The notes under the pieces: generated by a model
The model's input: only the letters and a program-made list of their open reading frames with translations
The model's database searches: none
What the model was told of the DNA's origin: nothing
Made by a program: the position numbers and the translations under genes
Assembly: GCF_900142655.1 (NCBI RefSeq)
Contig: NZ_FRBQ01000002.1
Span: 318,918-382,917 of the forward strand
DNA length: 64,000 nt
DNA from: Phytopseudomonas punonensis
GTDB taxonomy: Bacteria > Pseudomonadota > Gammaproteobacteria > Pseudomonadales > Pseudomonadaceae
Reading direction: 5' to 3'
Shown here: positions 16,732-26,216 of the stretch, piece after piece
How the letters are laid out: each line of letters starts with the position of its first letter
Position numbering within the stretch: the stretch's first letter is position 1

Positions 16732-16958
16732 GACGGTTCTCTCGACTATGCGGATGGTGGCGTGGCGCAGCCTTGTGAAGCATCGGCAAAGGCTGTGCGA
16801 CGAATGAGGCGGCCGATTTTAATCGCTCGGCGTCGTGCTGGCACCCGGCAAATCGAATTTAGGCGCAGGGCATGGCATCGGGATGTAGGGCGAGCCTGCC
16901 AAAAGTCAGGCCCGCCCTAATGTGAAGCCGAGTAGGCAGGCCGATCGAGGGCGGTGTT

Positions 16959-17468
16959 TCAGGGCGTCTGGATCAGCTGATCGACCAGATCAAGGGCTTT
17001 CTGGAAGGATGGATAACCGCTTTTGGCGACATCCAGATCGGCGTAGGCGGCGCGGTACTCTTCGGCGCGAATGGGGTCGGCTTCCGGAACCAGATAAGGT
17101 TGCGACCAGATGCGGTACAGCAATGCTACGGCATAGGGCTGCTGCTTTTCGGCGGCAGCCTCGAGCTTGCTGAGCACCTCCTCGGTTTGCGGGCCTTCAC
17201 GGATCATCAGAATCGCCTGGTAGAACTCCACCTCACCACGCTCGTCCTCGCTCGCTGCGCGGCGCAGCAGGGCATTGGCCAGCTCATGGCTTTCCATGTC
17301 GCCGGACATCACCAGCATCTTGGCCTGCAGCATGTCGTTCTGGTACAGCAACTGGCGGTCGCGGCAGCTGTCGCCGCTTAGCGGCTCGTCGCAGGTGGTC
17401 GGGGAAGCACAGCCACCGAGCAACAGGCTCAGAAGCAGGCAGCCAACGCCGTGTCGGCAGTCAATCAT
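16959..17468 (-). CDS. Lipoprotein with helical repeats
   Basis: 169 residues with a lipobox LGGC (Cys about 20). The mature chain is helical with TPR-like Ala/Leu periodicity (ANALLRRAASEDERGEVEFYQAIL, EEVLSKLEAAAEKQQPYAVALLYRIW) and three more cysteines near the start. It probably scaffolds an envelope interaction; no specific family is recognised. Confidence 0.72.
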   Translation of the reverse strand: MIDCRHGVGCLLLSLLLGGCASPTTCDEPLSGDSCRDRQLLYQNDMLQAKMLVMSGDMESHELANALLRRAASEDERGEVEFYQAILMIREGPQTEEVLSKLEAAAEKQQPYAVALLYRIWSQPYLVPEADPIRAEEYRAAYADLDVAKSGYPSFQKALDLVDQLIQTP

Positions 17469-17559
17469 AGGTATCCCTCAGGCAAATCTGATGTATCGAC
17501 CCACATGCCGGCTTCTGGTTCGGCTCATCGGTACTTTTCTGGGTTCTCCCGCTAGCGGT

Positions 17560-18816
17560 TCAGCGCAGCGCATTCACCGCAGCGCCAATGAAGGCATAGG
17601 TTTCCATTTCCCGCTCGTCCATTTCAGGCTTTGGCCAGGTGCTCCACACCACCGCGATGACCTTCTCCGCTGGATTGATGTAAAGGAACTGACCGAAGAT
17701 TCCCTGTGCCTCAAAAACGCCGCCATCGTGGTTCGGCAGGGCGGCAGCGCCAGTCGGGAACAGCCACCATTGGTAGCCGTAGCCGAGCGCGTATTCACCG
17801 TCGTACAGCTTGCCTGGCTCCAAGTGTGAACCAGGCGTGGCGCGAGTAGCACGCTGCAGCCAGCCTGCCGGCAGAATGCGTTCGCCATTGATCACTCCAT
17901 CATCGAGGATGAATTGGCCGAAGCGGCCGTAATCGCGCAGTGTGGCGGACAGGCCGCTGCTGCCGATTTCCTGGCCGGCGCGGCTGTCGAGCTGCCAGAA
18001 CGCATCACGCTCCATGCCCAGGCGCGCCCAGATCCGCTCGGACAGGTAATCGCTGGCGGTCATGCCGGTTGCCGCGTGGATCAGCTCGCTCTGCAGGTGC
18101 GACTCGCCGGTGCTGTAGTTGAACGCTGTTCCCGGCTTGTGGGCCGGCTTTAGGTTCGCCATCTGCTTGAGCAGGGCGCCCGGGTTGTTGGCCAATTGCA
18201 GTTCGAACATGCGGCGCCGGTCAGATTTCGGATCGCGGTAGGTCTCGTCCCAGCTTACCCCCGAGCTCATCTGTAGCACCTGCTCGACGCTCACACCATC
18301 GTAGGCTCCGCCCTTGAGCTGCGGCAGGTAGCGGGTGAGCGGATCGTTCACGCTGGCGATCTTGCCCTGCTGAACGGCGGCGCCGACCAGCGTCGAGGAG
18401 ATCGACTTCACCACGCTGAAGGAGGTCCAGCGCGTGTTGGCATCATTGCCCATGGCGTACTTTTCCAGGGCGACCTTGCCGTCCTTGATGATCAGCAGGC
18501 CGCTGACCTGATTGCGCTTCATGAACGCATCCACATCCAGGCGCTGGCCGTCTACTTCGTACTGGACGGCCACTTCACTGCGCGTCGGCAGAGGGGAAAC
18601 CTGTGGCCCGCGGTGCACCGTTCGGGTGAAGAACAGCTCGTCCATATGCCGGTAGGTGCCGGCCTGGTAAGCCTGAGGCAGCTCGTAAAAATCCTGCGCC
18701 CGGCCAATGCGCTCCGGCTTCTCGGCAGGTGGTGTCTGCGAGCTGGTGCAGGCGCTGAGCAGCAGGGCGATGGCGGTTGGCAGAATGGCGCTGCGGCAGT
18801 ATTGGACGGTGGTCAT
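17560..18816 (-). CDS. Beta-lactamase-family serine hydrolase, lipoprotein
   Basis: I choose the ATG at 18816 (418 residues): it opens into a lipoprotein signal with lipobox LSAC (Cys23), whereas the longer frame upstream has no such logic. The class C beta-lactamase/DD-peptidase fold is indicated by SVVK (Ser134-Lys137, nucleophile and base), FNYSTGESH as the Tyr motif, and PNHDGGV near the C-terminus as the KTG-box equivalent. Such proteins are often esterases or peptidases, not resistance enzymes. Predicted envelope location; substrate unknown. Confidence 0.88.
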   Translation of the reverse strand: MTTVQYCRSAILPTAIALLLSACTSSQTPPAEKPERIGRAQDFYELPQAYQAGTYRHMDELFFTRTVHRGPQVSPLPTRSEVAVQYEVDGQRLDVDAFMKRNQVSGLLIIKDGKVALEKYAMGNDANTRWTSFSVVKSISSTLVGAAVQQGKIASVNDPLTRYLPQLKGGAYDGVSVEQVLQMSSGVSWDETYRDPKSDRRRMFELQLANNPGALLKQMANLKPAHKPGTAFNYSTGESHLQSELIHAATGMTASDYLSERIWARLGMERDAFWQLDSRAGQEIGSSGLSATLRDYGRFGQFILDDGVINGERILPAGWLQRATRATPGSHLEPGKLYDGEYALGYGYQWWLFPTGAAALPNHDGGVFEAQGIFGQFLYINPAEKVIAVVWSTWPKPEMDEREMETYAFIGAAVNALR

Positions 18817-18960
18817 GGGGCGTCCCCTGGGGATGGTCGATCGCTCAACCATAGCCGATAACGACGGGCTACAGCTGATTGCAGCACGGCCGAGAGGTTG
18901 AACTGTCGTTTGCGGGCACGGTTCTACACACCACGTAGGATCAACCTGAAGGAGAGTCCC

Positions 18961-19206
18961 ATGGAACTGCCTAACAAAGACCTCGGCACCCTGTTCGAAC
19001 AGCTGGGTTTGGAGTCCGATCCGGCCAGTATCGACGCATTCATCGCCAAGCATTACCCGCTGCCCGACGACATGAAAGTGTCTGAAGCGCCGTTCTGGAA
19101 CGAGGCTCAGGCCACATTCCTTAAGGATGAACTGCTGGAAGATGCCGAGTGGGCGCCGGTAGTCGATGAGCTGAATGTGCGCTTGCACGAGAACAAGTTG
19201 GCATAA
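18961..19206 (+). CDS. DUF2789 family protein
   Basis: The ATG at 18961 follows AAGGAGAG and gives 81 residues; a longer upstream frame lacks a site. The small acidic helical protein (LGTLFEQLGLESDPASIDAFIAKH...FWNEAQATFLKDELLEDAEW) matches DUF2789. It lies 144 bp from, and divergent to, the serine hydrolase. Function unknown. Confidence 0.85.
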   Translation: MELPNKDLGTLFEQLGLESDPASIDAFIAKHYPLPDDMKVSEAPFWNEAQATFLKDELLEDAEWAPVVDELNVRLHENKLA

Positions 19207-19216
19207 CGCCGCTTAC

Positions 19217-19405
19217 TCAGGCTGAACTCAGGCGCTGCAACTCGCGCCTGACCATCGCCACATATTCCGGCGGTGAAAGCCTGTAGAGCTCGCTGGCCAC
19301 CCAGGTCAGCCAGCCTGCGCCCAGGCTGCTCTGCTGAGCCAATAAGCGTTCGGCTTCGGCAGTAGCCTGGGCGGCACGTTGTTGGTGAAAGTCGGCGCGA
19401 CTCAT
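19217..19405 (-). CDS. Small helical protein, 62 residues
   Basis: A short frame with an Ala/Gln-rich N-terminal helix and a Leu/Arg-rich C-terminal helix. It is convergent with the DUF2789 gene, only 10 bp apart. The ribosome binding site is weak. The hydrophobic pattern of two amphipathic helices supports a real small protein, but I do not recognise it. Confidence 0.55.
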   Translation of the reverse strand: MSRADFHQQRAAQATAEAERLLAQQSSLGAGWLTWVASELYRLSPPEYVAMVRRELQRLSSA

Positions 19406-19519
19406 GGCGAAGTCTCGTTAATGGCGGGCAGGCGCTTATTGTCCGCACTGCTCGGCGCTTGGTAAACCGGTCCCTGCGCGTTAGGCTCGCGGCTTGTGTG
19501 CCAGTTCGAGAGCCTGACG

Positions 19520-20992
19520 ATGCCAACAGCGGTGAACTTCAAAGAGCGAATCTGCGCGTTGCGCCCCGGCGATCAGGTGGGCGGCGCAGGCGATGTCGAT
19601 CTTTTGTATGCCTTCGAAAGCGACCGCGGGCGGATCATCAACTCGGCCGCCATTCGCCGTCTGCAACAGCGCACCCAGGTGTTTCCCCTCGAGCGCAATG
19701 CGGCGGTGCGCAGCCGCCTGACCCATTCCATGGAAGTGCAGCAGACCGGGCGCTTCATCGTTCGCACCCTGTACGCTCAGTTGGGCGAGCGCGCTGCGGA
19801 TTACGGGCTAGACGGCCTGCAGGGCGCACTGGAAAGCCTGGTGGAAATGACCTGCCTGATGCACGACATCGGCAATCCTCCGTTCGGGCATTTTGGTGAA
19901 TTCGCCATTGGTGAGTGGTTTGATCGGGCGCTGGATGGGCTGTTTGCCGTCGCCGTAGGGCACCCGCAGGGCAATCACGAACTGCACGCGCGCATGCGCG
20001 CTGACCTGCGCAATTTCGAAGGCAATGCTCAGGCCGTGCGCCTGGTGGTGAGCCTGCAGCGCCTGCGGCTGACCTACACGCAAACCGCGGGCCTGCTCAA
20101 ATACCTGCGCCCGGCCTACGAGCCCAAGCCAGGCAAGGGCGCGGTCGGTGCTTACCTGAACAAGAAACCCGGCTTCTATCTCTCCGAGGAGGGCTTCGTC
20201 GCCGAGTTGCAGCAGGTGCTGGGCCAGGCGCCGGATACTCGCCATCCGGTGGCGTACATCATGGAGGCGGCCGATGACATCTCCTATTGTCTGGCCGACA
20301 TCGAGGATTCGGTAGAGAAGGGCATCCTCAGCGTGACCGAGCTGGCACCGCTGCTGGTGTCGACGTTCGAAAAGCTACAATCCCCGGACACGCCGATTCC
20401 AGGCTCGCAGCACTCGTTTCGTGGCCTGGTCGATCAGGCCCTGCAACGCTATCACCAGGAAGAGATCAACAAGGCCGGCGAGTTTTTTGTCAGGCTGCGG
20501 GTCAGCATGATTCACCCGCTGGTGCAGCATGCCGCGCGGCAGTTCATCGACAATATCGAGGCAGTCCACGCCGGCACCCTGGATCGCGCGCTGATCGAGG
20601 ATGACAGCCTGCCACACGCCATCGTGCAGACCTTCAAGGATGTGGCCATGGCGCGGGTGTTCTGCCACCGCGAAGTGGAAACTCTGCAGCTGCAGGGCCA
20701 CCGCATCATTCAGGGCCTGCTGGACAGCTACGGTGCGCTTCTACGCGTCGATGCCCAGACCTTCGTCGAGCTGACCGAGGGCAACTGTCGCCGTGAGGCC
20801 TATTTGCAGATGCTGGTACGCCGCCTGCCGGGCCAGCTGATCAAGGCCTACCGCCAGGCGGTGCGTGAGTGCGATGAGGCGGAGCGCGCGGCCTGGGAGT
20901 TCTACCATCGCTGCCGCTTGATCCAGGATTTCATTAGCGGCATGACCGACCAGCACGCCCATGATGAGTACCGTACACTGTCTGCCTTGTAA
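19520..20992 (+). CDS. dgt: Deoxyguanosinetriphosphate triphosphohydrolase (dGTPase)
   Basis: 490 residues from the ATG at 19520. The HD-domain metal ligands are visible: His69 in RLTHSMEV, then His115-Asp116 in MHDIGNPPFGHFGE, with a later Asp in EAADDISYCLADIED. The N-terminal part RINSAA-type loop (GRIINSAAIRRLQQRTQVFPL) is typical of Dgt. The enzyme splits dGTP into deoxyguanosine and tripolyphosphate. It stands alone and converges on the TSUP exporter gene. Confidence 0.92.
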   Translation: MPTAVNFKERICALRPGDQVGGAGDVDLLYAFESDRGRIINSAAIRRLQQRTQVFPLERNAAVRSRLTHSMEVQQTGRFIVRTLYAQLGERAADYGLDGLQGALESLVEMTCLMHDIGNPPFGHFGEFAIGEWFDRALDGLFAVAVGHPQGNHELHARMRADLRNFEGNAQAVRLVVSLQRLRLTYTQTAGLLKYLRPAYEPKPGKGAVGAYLNKKPGFYLSEEGFVAELQQVLGQAPDTRHPVAYIMEAADDISYCLADIEDSVEKGILSVTELAPLLVSTFEKLQSPDTPIPGSQHSFRGLVDQALQRYHQEEINKAGEFFVRLRVSMIHPLVQHAARQFIDNIEAVHAGTLDRALIEDDSLPHAIVQTFKDVAMARVFCHREVETLQLQGHRIIQGLLDSYGALLRVDAQTFVELTEGNCRREAYLQMLVRRLPGQLIKAYRQAVRECDEAERAAWEFYHRCRLIQDFISGMTDQHAHDEYRTLSAL

Positions 20993-21008
20993 GCGGCAGG
21001 GCAGCAGT

Positions 21009-21743
21009 TCAGATGTTCTTCCAGATCAGCTGCAGCCCGGCCATCAGCATGCCCAGCCGGGCGATGCGGTAGAACCAGGTGTGGTTGATGCGCGATTGCA
21101 GCCACAGGCCCGTCCACACGCCGAGCGGTACGACAGGCGCAAGCATCAGGCTGAGCAGCAGGTTTTCCCGGCTGAACTGGCCGAGCCAGGTGTAGGGGAT
21201 CAGCTTTATGGCGTTGGTCAGCAGGAAGAACATGTTGATGGTGGCTACGTAACGCACCTTTTCCAGCTGCTGTGGCAGCAAGTGCATCATCACCGGTGGC
21301 CCGCCCGCGTGGGCGACAAAGCTGGTGAAGCCGGCAATCGATGACAGGATTAGGCCGCGCTTGGGTTGCAGCGGGCGCGGTTTGCTGTCGGTCTTGAGCA
21401 GGCCCAGGAGCACGAAGGATATGGCGATGATGCCGATCAACAGTCCGATCAGGTTCTCGTTGAGCAACTCGAAGGTCAGCGAGCCGATGACGATGCCGAT
21501 CACCGCGCCAGGCAGCATGACCTTGAGGTTGGCCAGATCCCATTTGCCCCAGTAGGCCTTGAGCCCCACGACGTCGGCCAGGCAGAGAATCGGCAGCATC
21601 ACGGCAACTGCCTGCATCGGCGATGTAGCCAGTGCCAGCAGCGGTACGGCGATGCCGCCCAGCGCGCCGCCAAAGCCGCCTTTGGACAGGCCGGTAAGAA
21701 AGACAGCAGGAATGGCGAACAACAAGAGGTCGACGAGGGGCAT
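21009..21743 (-). CDS. TSUP family (TauE/SafE) membrane exporter
   Basis: 244 residues with about eight hydrophobic helices and the duplicated TauE/SafE architecture: FLTGLSKGGFGGALGGIAVPLL in the first half and SIAGFTSFVAHAGGPPVMMHLLP in the second. Family members move sulfite, sulfonates or other organic anions across the inner membrane. The substrate cannot be read from the context. Confidence 0.9.
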   Translation of the reverse strand: MPLVDLLLFAIPAVFLTGLSKGGFGGALGGIAVPLLALATSPMQAVAVMLPILCLADVVGLKAYWGKWDLANLKVMLPGAVIGIVIGSLTFELLNENLIGLLIGIIAISFVLLGLLKTDSKPRPLQPKRGLILSSIAGFTSFVAHAGGPPVMMHLLPQQLEKVRYVATINMFFLLTNAIKLIPYTWLGQFSRENLLLSLMLAPVVPLGVWTGLWLQSRINHTWFYRIARLGMLMAGLQLIWKNI

Positions 21744-21839
21744 TGCAGGTTAGCCCTATCAGCGAGTGCGCAGCGTAGGGCTGTCGCCACTGCACCGCAA
21801 GCGGGTCATTGTTATCCCCCATTCAGGAGCGTTTGCCAC

Positions 21840-22670
21840 ATGCCCACCATTGAGCAGCCCAGCCACCAGGATGATGAATTCGCCGAGCGCTATGCCTTCG
21901 CCAAACGTGTGGCGCTAGATGCGGCAGGGCGGGCTATGGCCTTCTATGCGCGGCGCAGTAGTCTGATCGTCGAGCATAAGGGCGGCGACTTGCAGGATGT
22001 GGTCAGCATCGCCGATCAGGATGTCGAGGCGTTCATTCGTGGCGAGTTGGCCCGCCACTTTCCGGACGACGGCATCATCGGCGAGGAAGGCGGCAGTGAC
22101 GGGCTGCAGGCGCGCTGCATCTGGGTGATCGACCCCATCGACGGCACCGCATGTTTTCTCAATGGTCTGCACAACTGGTGCGTGTCCATCGGCCTAATGG
22201 TGGATGGTGAGCCGCTGCTCGGCGCGATAGCCGATCCCAATCATGATGAGCTGTTTCATGGCTTTATCGGCCGTGGCGCCTTCGTCAACGACACGCCACT
22301 GCAGGCTCACCGTGCCAGCCATGTGCGTGAAGGGCTGGTCGGTGTCGGCACCACCCATCGCCCAGGCAAAGAAAACTTTCTGCCATTCATCAGTCGTTTG
22401 CTGGACGATGGCGGCATGTTCCTGCGCAACGGCTCCGGCGCCCTAATGACCGCTTACGTCGCGGCCGGGCGGCTGATTGGCTACTACGAAACTCACCTGA
22501 AAAGCTGGGATTGCCTGGCCGGCCTGGTGCTGGTACGCGAGGCCGGCGGGCGCAGCAACGATTTCCTGCGTGGAGATGGTCTGCTCGGCGGCAACCCTTA
22601 TCTGGTCGCCGCGCCTGGCGTTTATGAGCAGATGGCGGCGATGGTCGGTCCGTCGCTGGATTCGCCCTGA
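21840..22670 (+). CDS. Inositol monophosphatase family phosphatase
   Basis: The ATG at 21840 follows AGGAG and gives 276 residues, normal for the family. Metal-binding motifs: GEEG at 81-84, WVIDPIDGT at 95-103 with Asp98 and Asp101, and SWDCLAGLVLVREAGG near the C-terminus. The residue after DGTx is Cys where most members have Asn (DGTACF), a small deviation. Candidate substrates include inositol phosphate, histidinol phosphate or other sugar phosphates. Confidence 0.88.
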   Translation: MPTIEQPSHQDDEFAERYAFAKRVALDAAGRAMAFYARRSSLIVEHKGGDLQDVVSIADQDVEAFIRGELARHFPDDGIIGEEGGSDGLQARCIWVIDPIDGTACFLNGLHNWCVSIGLMVDGEPLLGAIADPNHDELFHGFIGRGAFVNDTPLQAHRASHVREGLVGVGTTHRPGKENFLPFISRLLDDGGMFLRNGSGALMTAYVAAGRLIGYYETHLKSWDCLAGLVLVREAGGRSNDFLRGDGLLGGNPYLVAAPGVYEQMAAMVGPSLDSP

Positions 22671-22671
22671 A

Positions 22672-23088
22672 TCAGCTGCCCGCGAACTCGGCGAATACCT
22701 GTTCGCCGGTCAGCTCGCGCGTCTGGTTGGCGAAGCAGTAATAGGCGGGCTTGGATTCGATGAAGATCTGACTGTCGAACTGCCAGTCATCGTCACCATC
22801 GAGTAGGCCGACCGGTACCGCATGGTGACCATTGCTTTTCAGACGATAGAACAGATGGCTACCGCACTGGCCGCAGAAGCCGCGCTCGGCCCAGTCCGAT
22901 GAATCATGGATGCACACATGCTGCTCGCCAGTGAGCTGCAGTAATTCCCCTTCGGCCACCAGCAGCGGGCCGCCGCCCCACTTGCGGCAAGTGGCGCAGT
23001 GGCAGGCGCTGACGCTCGGTCTGGCGATGCGCAAGGTCAGGTTGACCGCGCCACAGAGGCAGCTGCCGTGTTTGTCGAAATGAGCCAT
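22672..23088 (-). CDS. GFA-domain zinc protein
   Basis: 138 residues from the ATG at 23088. It shows the GFA (glutathione-dependent formaldehyde-activating enzyme-like) zinc pattern: CLCGAVNL, CHCATCRKWGG and CGQCGSHLFYR. Despite the family name, most members have no proven reaction with formaldehyde. It is cytosolic, lies just downstream of the zinc peptidase gene on the same strand (32 bp apart), and converges on the IMPase gene with one base between the stops. Confidence 0.88.
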   Translation of the reverse strand: MAHFDKHGSCLCGAVNLTLRIARPSVSACHCATCRKWGGGPLLVAEGELLQLTGEQHVCIHDSSDWAERGFCGQCGSHLFYRLKSNGHHAVPVGLLDGDDDWQFDSQIFIESKPAYYCFANQTRELTGEQVFAEFAGS

Positions 23089-23120
23089 ACAAGGTTCTCC
23101 TTGAAAGAGGCCCACAGGCC

Positions 23121-24263
23121 TTACTTGACCGGCGAGGCCGCCTCGACGACCCGATGGATGAACTGCAACTTGCCGACTACCGCAGCGGACAGCACGAAAG
23201 GATAAACATCCTTGTGGCCCATGCTGCGCGCCAGCTCGTTGAGCATAGCGGCGAGTTCGATCCAGGCATTGATGAACTGCAAGAACTCTTCAGTCTGAGG
23301 GTCGTTCGGGTCGTACAACGCGGCCTTGGTGAAGGGCCGGAACTCCAGCTCCACGTCGCCGGCGCGCATGCCGAAGCTCAGTGCTGTATCGAGGGTGTCC
23401 ATCATGTGCAGGTAATGGGCCCATGTTTCGGCCCAGTCTTCCCAGGGGTGCATGGTGGCGTAGGCACTAACGAAGGACGTTTGCCAGTCGGCCGGCGCGC
23501 CCCGCTCATAGTGACCTTGTAGCGCGGCGCCATAGTCGGCACGTTCATCACCGAACAGACGGCGATAGTCCTCCAGCCATGGGCTGCCGGCGATCAACCG
23601 ATCCCAATAGTAGTGGCCGACCTCGTGACGGAAATGGCCAAGCAGGGTGCGATAGGGTTCCTGCAGCTGGATGCGTGTCTGTTCGCGTACGTCGTCATCT
23701 GCTTCGGCGATGTTCAGGGTGATCAAGCCGTGGGCATGGCCGGTTACTGGGAGTTGGCCGTTGAGGTCCGGGCCGAGAAAGTCGAATGCCAGGCCGCGGT
23801 CCGGGTCGTCGTGTTTGCTGAACAGCGGCAGGCCAAGGTTCAGTAGTTGCGCAACCAGCCGGCGTTTGGCTACTTCCAGGCGCGCCCAGCGTTGCTCGTT
23901 GCCGGGCACCGAGAGGTCGGGGATGGTGCGGTTGAGCTGGCAGGCGACGCAGCGCTCCGCGCCGCTGGCAAGCGGAACCAGCCAGTTGCAGCCGGCAGCC
24001 GTATGCAGGTTGCTACAGCGGCGGTAGCGCTGAGGTTCTGCGCCGATGTGCCAGGTGTGCGTATCTTCATCCGCGTTGAGGGTTACCACCTGACCGCGCT
24101 CTGGCTCGTAACCTAGCTGTGACTGGCAGGCCAGGCACCTGCTGTTGCGAAAGAAGATCGGCTGGCCACAGGTGCATTTACCCAGCGCCTTTTGGCTGGG
24201 CGTGCGGCTGTGTCTGGCAGAGTCGCCAATGCGCAGGCCGAGGGCCTGAAAGAATCGATTCAT
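23121..24263 (-). CDS. Putative zinc-binding metallopeptidase with zinc ribbon
   Basis: 380 residues. An N-terminal zinc ribbon (Cys30, Cys32, Cys43, Cys46) is followed by a second Cys cluster around residues 83-108 and the metallopeptidase motif HEVGH at 213-217. This matches the zinc_peptidase_like (DUF2248) family found in proteobacteria and actinobacteria. The catalytic motif is intact. It has no signal peptide, so a cytosolic role is likely; its substrate is unknown. Confidence 0.88.
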   Translation of the reverse strand: MNRFFQALGLRIGDSARHSRTPSQKALGKCTCGQPIFFRNSRCLACQSQLGYEPERGQVVTLNADEDTHTWHIGAEPQRYRRCSNLHTAAGCNWLVPLASGAERCVACQLNRTIPDLSVPGNEQRWARLEVAKRRLVAQLLNLGLPLFSKHDDPDRGLAFDFLGPDLNGQLPVTGHAHGLITLNIAEADDDVREQTRIQLQEPYRTLLGHFRHEVGHYYWDRLIAGSPWLEDYRRLFGDERADYGAALQGHYERGAPADWQTSFVSAYATMHPWEDWAETWAHYLHMMDTLDTALSFGMRAGDVELEFRPFTKAALYDPNDPQTEEFLQFINAWIELAAMLNELARSMGHKDVYPFVLSAAVVGKLQFIHRVVEAASPVK

Positions 24264-24404
24264 TTGAAAGCCTCGCCCACGCGGATTGACGCAGCGATAG
24301 AGTGGTAGGCAGCGGCAGGGGTTCAGGGGTTTTCGAAGGGCAGGTGATCAGAGGTACGGCAGACGGAACGCCTGGCGCCATTGCGGCACCAGGCGTGGCG
24401 TGAA

Positions 24405-24686
24405 TCAGTCTTGGCGGCTGGTCACTTCGAGCAGGTGATAACCGAACTGGGTCTTCACCGGGCCTTGCACGACGTTGACCGGAGCGCTGAACACTACAGT
24501 GTCGAATTCCTTGACCATCTGGCCTGGGCCGAACGAGCCGAGGTTGCCGCCGTCACGGCTGGATGGGCAGCTGGAGTTGTCTTTGGCGACCTGGGCGAAA
24601 TCAGCACCGCCTTCGATGGCAGCTTTCAGTTCGTTGCACTTCTCTTCGGTGGCAACCAGGATGTGGCGGGCAGTGGCTTTGGCCAT
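24405..24686 (-). CDS. ppiC: Parvulin-type peptidyl-prolyl isomerase
   Basis: 93 residues from the ATG at 24686, the size of E. coli PpiC. It is a single parvulin domain: ARHILVATEEKC, GADFAQVAKDNSSCPSSRDGGNLGSFGPGQMVKEFD and FGYHLLEV. It catalyses cis-trans isomerisation of prolyl bonds in the cytoplasm. A longer upstream frame is not needed. Confidence 0.93.
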   Translation of the reverse strand: MAKATARHILVATEEKCNELKAAIEGGADFAQVAKDNSSCPSSRDGGNLGSFGPGQMVKEFDTVVFSAPVNVVQGPVKTQFGYHLLEVTSRQD

Positions 24687-24768
24687 GGGGGAAACACTCC
24701 GTTCAAATGAGCTGCCGAGCGTACCGGATTCGCCCTGTGAGTCAAATTGCTTGGGGCTTCGGCAGGCG

Positions 24769-25692
24769 CTAAGCCCGCCAGTCAACACGCAAACTCTGCA
24801 GCAGATGATCGATGAAGGCGCGCACTTTGGGCGTCAGCTCGTAACGGTCACGCACGCACAGGTAGTAGTCGAGCGGCTCGAACAGCGCCTGGCCACCGGT
24901 TTCTTCAGGGGACGCGAACAGCTGTTGCAGTTGCCCGCTGGCCAGTAGCGGTTCGGCGACGAAAGCGGCCAGGCGCGTGATGCCGCCGCCGTTGGCGGCG
25001 ACCCTGGCGAGTACGTCGATATCGTCGCTGACCAGCGCAACACGCAGCTGCGCCTCGAAGCGCACACCGTCGCGCACGAAGCGCCAGGGCATTAGCCGGC
25101 CATCCACGGCAACCTTGAATGCCAGGCAATCATGTTCGCTCAGCTGTTCCGGTGTTTGAGGTATGCCAGCTTTGCGCAGGTAGGCCGGCGAGGCGCAATA
25201 GACAGAAGGCACGCTGGCGATATGTCGCGCGACCAGGCCGTCTTCCAGCTGTTGCGGAATGCGGATGCTGATATCCACCGATTCCTGGATGTGATTGACG
25301 CTGCGATCCGTGGTGGTGAGTTCGCAGGCGATCCGCGGGTAACGTGCCGTGAAAGCAGGCAGCATCGGCGCCAACACGTAGCGCCCGAAGGCGGCGCTGG
25401 AGGCGATGCGCAGGCGCCCCTGAGGTTGGTCGTGCTGCAAGGTGGCGTTGCTGCGCGCCAGTTCGAGGTCGCGCAGTACGTTGCGCACCTGAGCGAAATA
25501 CGCTTCGCCACTTTCGGTGAGCGCCAAGCTGCGCGTGGTACGAGTCAACAACCGGATGCCCAGCGACGCCTCCAGGCGGGCGATGTTCTGGCTGGCCGCA
25601 GCAGCGCTGATGCCCAGCAGGCGCGCACCTGCGGCAATGCTGCCGCTTTCCACTGCCTTAACGAAACTCTCGATGCCACGTAGGGTATCCAT
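24769..25692 (-). CDS. LysR family transcriptional regulator
   Basis: 307 residues: an N-terminal winged HTH (residues 1-60, MDTLRGIESFVKAVESGSIAAGARLLGISAAAASQNIARLEASLGIRLLTR type) and a periplasmic-binding-protein-like effector domain. It is divergent from the DUF2798 gene 146 bp away, which is the likely regulated target by the usual LysR arrangement. Effector unknown. Confidence 0.92.
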   Translation of the reverse strand: MDTLRGIESFVKAVESGSIAAGARLLGISAAAASQNIARLEASLGIRLLTRTTRSLALTESGEAYFAQVRNVLRDLELARSNATLQHDQPQGRLRIASSAAFGRYVLAPMLPAFTARYPRIACELTTTDRSVNHIQESVDISIRIPQQLEDGLVARHIASVPSVYCASPAYLRKAGIPQTPEQLSEHDCLAFKVAVDGRLMPWRFVRDGVRFEAQLRVALVSDDIDVLARVAANGGGITRLAAFVAEPLLASGQLQQLFASPEETGGQALFEPLDYYLCVRDRYELTPKVRAFIDHLLQSLRVDWRA

Positions 25693-25837
25693 GCTAAATC
25701 TTTCTACTGGCTATTGGATTGATAAGTTTTGCTTGGTACTGACCTTATCCGCAGTGCGCTACACGGGGCAACAGTGTGTCGGGATAATCGCCCCCTCTCG
25801 CCGCAGATGACGGCGCTTCAATTAAAGGACTTTGCCA

Positions 25838-26101
25838 ATGCCTGAATCCACATTCACCTCCAGCCAAACAAAGTGGAAACTGCCAGCCAAGCTGTCGCCG
25901 GTAGCCTTTGCCTTTTTCATGTCGAGCATCATGGCGTTTCTGATGTGCCTGGTGATCACCGCCACCAACCGTGGGCTGAGTGACGGTTATCTGAGCGCGG
26001 TGTTGGAGGCTTACCGGCTGGCCATGCCGGTGGCATTCGTCTGCGTGATGGGCGTTCGCCCCGTGGTGATCTGGCTGGTGCGGCTCACCGTCAGGGCATG
26101 A
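25838..26101 (+). CDS. DUF2798 membrane protein
   Basis: 87 residues from the ATG at 25838 behind AAAGGA; a TTG two codons earlier is unlikely. It has two hydrophobic helices with a short loop, and the start region (KLPAKLSPVAFAFFMSSIMAFLMC) is typical of DUF2798. It is divergently paired with a LysR gene. Function unknown. Confidence 0.85.
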   Translation: MPESTFTSSQTKWKLPAKLSPVAFAFFMSSIMAFLMCLVITATNRGLSDGYLSAVLEAYRLAMPVAFVCVMGVRPVVIWLVRLTVRA

Positions 26102-26216
26102 ATGATCGTGCTGCAGAATGTGAGATGTATCCAAAAATTACAGGGAGTTACCAAATAATTCCGTGATGAGTGGTAGGCTGACGCCCTGAAATTCAGCCGC
26201 TCTCATGGAGTTACAG

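Noticed and set aside
17560..19188. 124-codon N-terminal extension of the serine hydrolase
   Set aside because: The ATG at 18816 starts a proper lipoprotein signal; the extension overlaps the DUF2789 gene on the other strand and has no signal.
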